A stretch of DNA of 64,000 bases from Eledone cirrhosa (lineage: Eukaryota > Mollusca > Cephalopoda > Octopoda > Eledonidae): positions 355,925,882-355,989,881 of the forward strand of contig OZ024742.1 in assembly GCA_964016885.1 (NCBI GenBank), written 5' to 3'. Below, one piece after another: positions 58,366-64,000 of this stretch (the first letter of the stretch is position 1; each line of letters starts with the position of its first letter). Both the position numbers and the translations under genes were made by a program. The notes beneath the pieces were generated by a model. That model did no database searches and was not told where the DNA came from. It was given only the letters and a program-made list of their open reading frames with translations.

Positions 58366-59034
58366 GAGGTTGCTATGATGATTGACAGGCTCATGCTTCT
58401 AATAAAAACAAACACAGTGACGTGAAACTCGCCAGTGCATCTGTTTTCATTGGCCACACGATCCTTCCAAAAGTACAACAAAACATATCTCACTCTACTC
58501 AGAAATGTTGGAGTTTCTGAGTAAACATAAAACAAATAGATAAGAAGAATGATGTGTTTTGCCAAGAAAGACAAACATCCGATATGATCACATGATACAT
58601 AGTTTAGCCAATTTGCTTCTACAGCATATTAGAATGCAATAGAATATCTAGCCCAATGTTGTGATATTGTTACTTTATACCTCACTCAATAGTTGTGAAG
58701 TTGTTTTGAAATATCTAATGTCTTCATTATTCAATAGAAATTTCACTTCTGACAGTTTCAAAGAAAAGAAAATCCATACAAAAATTATTTTCGCCATCAG
58801 TATATTTATGACATATATGTTTCCATGGTTACCATTATTGTGGAATTATCAAAAATTCCAAAGTATATAACGTTGAAATTCTAATCGCACACTCAAATTC
58901 AATGAATCAGAATTTGCAAGTTTCTGAATGTTAGTATATGAAAATGTTGTTTATTTTGGTATAAATATAAATTGGTTGAATACACTGAAAAATTAAGCAG
59001 TATTGGAAAGGACTATAAATGCCATAAATATGAA
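58366..59034. other. Unassigned AT-rich sequence
   Basis: No gene or known repeat recognised. Confidence 0.45.
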
Positions 59035-59225
59035 GAAAAGGAGAAGAAGAGCAAGGACTACTAGACAAAGAAGAAGCAGTGAGGGTGACAAACTACACCT
59101 AGGTCAACTCGGTGTTGTGGATGCACTCTGCAGACAATAGGACAAATGTATTTACGCAGACAATGCCCAGTGACACCCACTACAACAGCCACCCCACCTA
59201 GCAACGCTCCTTCCTTGGACATGCA
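59035..59225. repeat. Dispersed repeat, family Z copy 2
   Basis: cccagtgacacccactacaa followed by cagccacccc, matching the block at 8370-8402, again downstream of a purine-rich stretch. Confidence 0.45.
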
Positions 59226-59639
59226 GCTATTAATTTAATTTTATGAAGGATGTCAGCAGTCTGAGGACACCTGAGGTGTCAACTGGTGTGAAGAGGAAGC
59301 TGCTGGACAAGCTCCAGTATATTCTTGTCTTCTTGCAAGCCTCACTACCTGGGTGTGTGACCGACGTGACTATGTTGGAGTCAAAGAACATGTCACAGCA
59401 TCTCACAGTTTATTTCATTTTAGGAAATTAACTTTCATAAGATGGAAACAGTTCATACAATTGTAGACTTAGTAAAACTTTCTATGAATTAACTAAATCA
59501 CGATTTAGAAGAGTATTTTACTGGTAATATGAAATATTACCAGATATAACACATCCCCACACACATATATGTGTGTGGGTGTGTATGTGTATATATTTAT
59601 GTGTATACATATATATATAGAAATGCATATGTACATATA
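59226..59639. other. Unassigned sequence
   Basis: No recognised gene; TG/TA patch near 59560. Confidence 0.4.
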
Positions 59640-60430
59640 TGTATGTTTGTGGAACTAAAATAGATATAACAAAGAAAATGATACAGTACATGGAAGAAAT
59701 ATATTAGTCTAACAATTAAAATAGCAGGAAGATTATCTTAACGTTTCGAATACTTCTCCTTCATCAAAAGAGAGAGGTATATAGAAGATAAATAGAAAAA
59801 AAAGAGTGAGAAGAAAGAACAAGAAAAGTATGAGGAAAAAAAGGGAGAATAAACACACGCATGGTCCATTATCACACTCCTAGATTCCTCTCGCTTTCTC
59901 TTGATCCTTAGCAGCTTCTCTTACAACTAATACATGCCGACTATATATGCTCACTCCACTTTCCCCTTCACTGCTCTGTATACACACATTCACACCCTTA
60001 TATTAACATACTTTTGCTCATAGCTTCGTACTTACATGCACACACACTCTTTTACTCTAATACACACACAGACACACACACACATATGCTTACGCACGTG
60101 CACAAGTATAGCTCTTTTTACAAAACTGTTTTTTTTCCATTTCAGGTAGACATGCTCCATCATCCACTTTTCTAAAAAATATATCATACACAAAACGCCA
60201 GCACCAACAGTTTTGCAAGAGATGTCAACATGAATGGACCTGTTATTTTTATCTAAAGACATGTTTTCCAATTCCATCCCGCCCGTCACTCAATCTATCT
60301 TATTTCTCATTCTTTCTTCTTATGATAGACTAGCGTCCGAAACGTTAAGACCCTCTTCCTGCTATATCAAGCATGAACCTAATATATTCCTTCCATATAC
60401 TGTACTGATTGTGTTGTTATTTCTGTTTAT
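59640..60430. repeat. PLE-like unit with inverted termini
   Basis: The left end (antisense) and right end (sense) share gaaacgttaaga followed by cttcctgctat and a decaying atatatt(t)cttcc block. Each has a hammerhead-like remnant upstream of GAAACGTT (TTGATGA on the left, ATGATAGA on the right), with TCTT/AAGA as a possible stem I. Interior non-coding, CA-rich. (TA)n on the right. Confidence 0.5.
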
Positions 60431-60431
60431 C

Positions 60432-60434
60432 TTT

Positions 60435-60470
<36 letters not shown>
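60432..60470. repeat. (TA)n tract
   Basis: Separates the preceding unit from the 3' end of the antisense PLE. Confidence 0.95.
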
Positions 60471-60471
<1 letters not shown>

Positions 60472-62559
60472 ATTAGAATACTGGAGCGTGTTTGAGTCAA
60501 ACACCCTCTTCGTATTATAGAAATGACAGTAAAAGGTATAGCTCAATGCAGTTAAACAGAGCCAAAAAATTAAGAGAGTAAAACAAAGAATCCTTTAATA
60601 CATCAAAAGTTTTTATTAGCCGACAATGTTTCGTCCTATTAAGGACTCATCAGGGCAATCAAAACAACAAGAGGTAATTTCGGCAGATACAAGCCAGATA
60701 CTCTGAAGAATATGGAGTGTACATACACTAATGTCTTGCAAAGATATACGATAATAAAAATGAAAATAAAGATAAAAATAATAAAATTATAATAACTAAG
60801 GATGTAGATAACATTAAGAACCATATTACAAATATATTCCAAAGCCACCAACTTAAATCTAAACAAATTTGGTTATATAGAGCAGGAATTATATATAACA
60901 CAATATAATACATTATAATAATAATATATTTATACCAACATTAAAATTCCAAATTAAATATCAAAAGGTACAATATATACATGTATATATGTGCGCACGC
61001 ACACACACACACACACACACATAATACAATACACATATCTATTTTCTATTACACAGAAATTAAGTCCTATTGGAAGTTTGAATATTAAAAATAAGCATGG
61101 TAATAGTGAAAATAATGCTAATACATCTACCCAATATACATGAGGCTATAATATGATATAATTACAAGAAACACTTATAACAAATAATAAACAACGAAAT
61201 TATATAATTCAATACAATATAATAAAGTAGAATAGATAATCCCCGGTTAATTTACAGAAACAATATAGATGTCACAGTGAAATACAATGATAAAATGTTA
61301 ACATTATATTAACAATTACCATAAACAATATGTACAACATGATTCATACTGGGTTACATAATAAATGAGGAAATATAAATCATATAATATAATACAATAA
61401 TACTCAAAAAAACTATATTGGTACAGGGAACAATTATGATGTTACAGAAAAAATATGATGTTACAGAAAAAATATACAGACATCTAACATGATATGTACA
61501 GTCTAAATATCATAATGTTACATATTACAATATTAAAATATTAAAAAATCCAGACATCTTACATGATATATAAAGTTTAAATATCATAATGTTATATATA
61601 ATAAACGGTAAGTAATAAGGATCAATATCATAATGTAATATATTTTAAAAATTGGCATAAAATATATAAATAAATACTTATAATTTCAAGGTTAGTAGAC
61701 AGACATGTGTGGATGAGTGAGCGAAGCCAGACAGTGAATAGTAAATAGAATATAGAATAAAACAAATAAATACAATCAACCGGAAATTACAAAACAAAGC
61801 AAATGTATACACATTTAGGCCTCGCGTGCATTAAGAAATTTGGTAAACACCAAGGAAAGCGATCATTTTAAATGACTCCAAACCCTATCTGATAAATTAA
61901 TATTAAAAATATCAAACCCATCCGATAAGGTAGTATAAAATTAGCTATAGTCTAAGTCATTAAAGTATATAAACTTTAATGTATCGTTACAAATGTTTAC
62001 AAAAAAGAATAAAATTACACTATCATATACGCAACGATATCTAAAAAACTGACTTAAGTAGAGTTAAGGTAGGCTAATGGAGACAGAATTGACAAAATAT
62101 ATGGAGGGTGCGAAGTGGCATAAAATATATTCGATATACTATAATAAATAATAGAACAGAGCATAAAAGAGGGGGGGTTAATATAATCATATTCAATCTG
62201 GAGGGGTTGACAATACGTTTATGTGTGCATGGGGGGAAGGGGGGGTCTATAGATAAATCAGAATAGACTTAGAAATAAAAATAGAATTAAAAATAAAAAT
62301 AAAAATAAAAATAAAAATAATGTTAAAATTAAAATTTAAGTTAATGATAATAAAAGAATATATAAAGATAATAACGTGTGTAATCTTATGTATACTAACA
62401 AGGTGTAATAGTGAAGACATAGATATGGTACAGTGGCCAAATGATTATGAGAGCTAGAATGAAGAGTCATCAAAAACCAATGATAACATTAGTGTTGGCA
62501 AACAAAAGAACCCAAACAAAAAACTAAGTAATGGAATATATCTGCTAATGGGTACGATT
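60471..62559 (-). other. 3' non-coding region of the antisense PLE
   Basis: Very AT-rich sequence between the GIY-YIG remnant and (TA)n, containing the canonical hammerhead and many loose repeats of ataatgttac / tacaatataatac type. Includes a CA tract near 60998 and an (AAAATA)n tract near 62290. Confidence 0.6.
60615..60659 (-). ncRNA. Canonical hammerhead ribozyme (PLE 3' terminal region)
   Basis: Minus strand: stem I ATTGCC with GGCTAAT (six pairs, one bulged U), core CTGATGA, stem II GTCCT-TAAT-AGGAC (five perfect pairs with the canonical G10.1-C11.1), GAAA, stem III AC-ATT-GT, cleavage after GTC (C at 60622). Every conserved core position matches. The very short stem III is typical of PLE hammerheads, which often work as dimers. 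It lies downstream of the GIY-YIG frame on the same strand. Confidence 0.85.
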
Positions 62560-64000
62560 TGTACTACTAGAACATTTGGGTTTATAATAAAAGTAAGAAT
62601 TAGAAATGGCATGGGGGAAAGAAGAGAATATCTCAGACTTTCTATTCAGTAAGGGTACGCTAGAGAAAATAATAGAGTGTGTTTCAAGTATACAGAGATT
62701 ACAAAACTTACTATGTGCAGAAAGGTGGTTAGATCATGCTACTAAACTCCAGTTAAGGCTATATGGTATATAAGCTCCCTTAAGATCCCAGATATAATGC
62801 GCTAGAGAGGTAGAATTCTTAAACCTAACATGTTTGAAGTTAGAGATATGAGAGTTAAACCTAGTCTTAAAAGTGTTTGAAGTAGATCCTATATACGTTC
62901 TTTTAGAGGAATTAGTTATAACCTCGCAAGCATAGACAATGTTCTTAGAAAGGCAGTTACCGTTTAGAGGGCAGTTAGCACTCACTCTACAATTGCACTT
63001 CCGGGTGTTATTGGTTGGCTCAAGTGGTGATGTATTGCACGTAGGACCTCTATTAGATAAGGACTGTTCTGGTGGTAAAGTATTGTCCGATGCATTCAGA
63101 CTAGTAGTATGTAGAGAGGAGAATCCATCCCTAATTTTCCTATTATTAGTGCTAGCTAAATGAGAACTAATATTAGGGGTGGTAGAGAATGAGAGTTTAA
63201 TAACATTTTTATTAAAAATACCATGGTATTTGTGAGAAGGGGGGAAATTTTTTTCCAGGATAGTGAAGAAAGACCTAGGGATATTAGTTGATACATCCTG
63301 ATTATATGGCGGGTTGAAATAAGTATTCAATCGCCTTCTATTTTTATTTTTATTCTTATCGACCCTACCTCTATCAAATGTCCCACCGTCGAGACTAGGG
63401 TTACTATCGGGAATAGTTGAAGCCACATTCATAGAATCAGCCATAATTTCGTTATGCCTATTATAGTTTCTACCTCTAGTAGATCCGCTGTTGTCCAGAA
63501 TCCCTACAAGAGGATTAAGGCCAATGATAGGATCAGTAGGAGCAACATTACTAGAATAAGATCCAGCCAAACCAACACCAATGCGTGAGCGCACAGGGGG
63601 CTCGACATGTCTCTTAGAGGTATTATATTTGTTATTACGTGTCCGGTGGGATAACTTATGGGTGGGTTCAGATACTCCTATATAAGTTCTACGGTTACTA
63701 AGTTTGCTACTCCCATTCATAGCCATGTTATGTGATATAATGTTATTATTATTAAGAGTAAGCGGAGACTTTCTAAAGTTACTATTATTATAATTTATTT
63801 TACTAGAGTGACCTGAATTTGCTAGGGCGTTATTGTACTACTCCGCATGTTCATTAAAAGTTCCTATGTCCTTAGATAGTGTGGAAATCATATTAGAAAC
63901 ACCCTTAATTATAGAGTTTATCATAGACTTAGGGTGGTTAGAATCGGGGCTAACATAAGAAAGAATTTCATTAGGCTTATGGAAGGGTTTAAAACTATTA
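62560..64000 (-). pseudogene. Penelope-like element: RT C-terminus, linker and GIY-YIG (partial)
   Basis: The minus-strand reading enters at the window edge with the post-RT region (KPFHKPNEILSYVSPDSNHP, KSMINSIIKGVSNMIS). It has one in-frame TAG near 63837 (FNEHAE-stop-YNNALANSG), then a 330-codon open stretch (62734-63726). That holds the family linker TYFNPPYNQDVSTNIP, FPPSHKYHGIFNKNVIKLSF, the Cys cluster CNCRVSANCPLNGNC, and GIY-YIG strands NIVYACEV and TYIGSTSNTFKTRFNSH. A frameshift near 62737 moves the end (HSKFCNLC, YYKPK) into another frame. Related to the copy at 2-835 and best read as a recently disabled element. The RT core lies beyond the window. Confidence 0.82.

Overview
This is a repeat-dominated eukaryotic window, most likely from a coleoid cephalopod, probably an octopus. 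The evidence is the density of (TA)n/(CA)n arrays, several copies of a tRNA-Lys-like SINE typical of squid and octopus, a second tRNA-type SINE, a 48-bp minisatellite-bearing dispersed repeat with a (GATGAT)n tail, RTE-like and R2-like LINE fragments, a Tigger/pogo transposase and abundant Penelope-like elements (PLEs). I recognise no exon of a host protein gene and no functional RNA gene. All protein-coding signal belongs to transposons, and only the PLE at 43.9-46.1 kb has a long intact frame.

Layout. 0-2 kb: 3' part of a PLE (GIY-YIG frame, microsatellite-filled 3' region, hammerhead-like ribozyme). 2-9.6 kb: microsatellites, a foldback, SINE pieces and a dead R2-like LINE (4.27-5.86 kb). 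9.86-12.6 kb: dead antisense LINE with APE endonuclease and RT. 12.6-15.2 kb: minisatellites of 44, 36 and 48 bp. 15.2-18.4 kb: SINEs and LINE scraps. 18.85-22.76 kb: a 3.9-kb array of a 43-bp unit. 22.9-35.3 kb: simple repeats, SINEs, LINE fragments, a 101-bp tandem repeat and palindromic elements. 35.6-37.5 kb: degraded PLE with inverted terminal copies. 37.6-42.0 kb: palindrome and foldbacks between (TA)n arrays. 42.06-47.24 kb: large PLE composite whose downstream end is repeated as an inverted arm of about 1.7-1.85 kb. 47.3-48.2 kb: two foldbacks carrying hammerhead-like motifs. 48.9-51.7 kb: nested SINEs. 51.7-53.5 kb: Tigger pseudogene. 53.5-54.7 kb: PLE end and complex foldback. 54.7-60.4 kb: SINEs, a 48-bp array and another hammerhead. 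60.6-64 kb: antisense PLE with a textbook hammerhead in its 3' terminal region.

The unifying theme is PLE retrotransposition with self-cleaving RNA motifs. All four recognisable PLE copies have a hammerhead-type motif on their own coding strand near the 3' end. Further hammerhead-like folds sit in small inverted-repeat elements without coding capacity, mostly bounded by (TA)n. All ribozyme calls come from pairing done by eye; the one at 60.6 kb matches the canonical consensus completely, and the others vary in quality as stated. A second theme is a shared 3' tail (catgctagcatggaaaa ... gatgatgatg) on an RTE-like LINE and on two non-autonomous families, the usual sign of SINEs parasitising a LINE.
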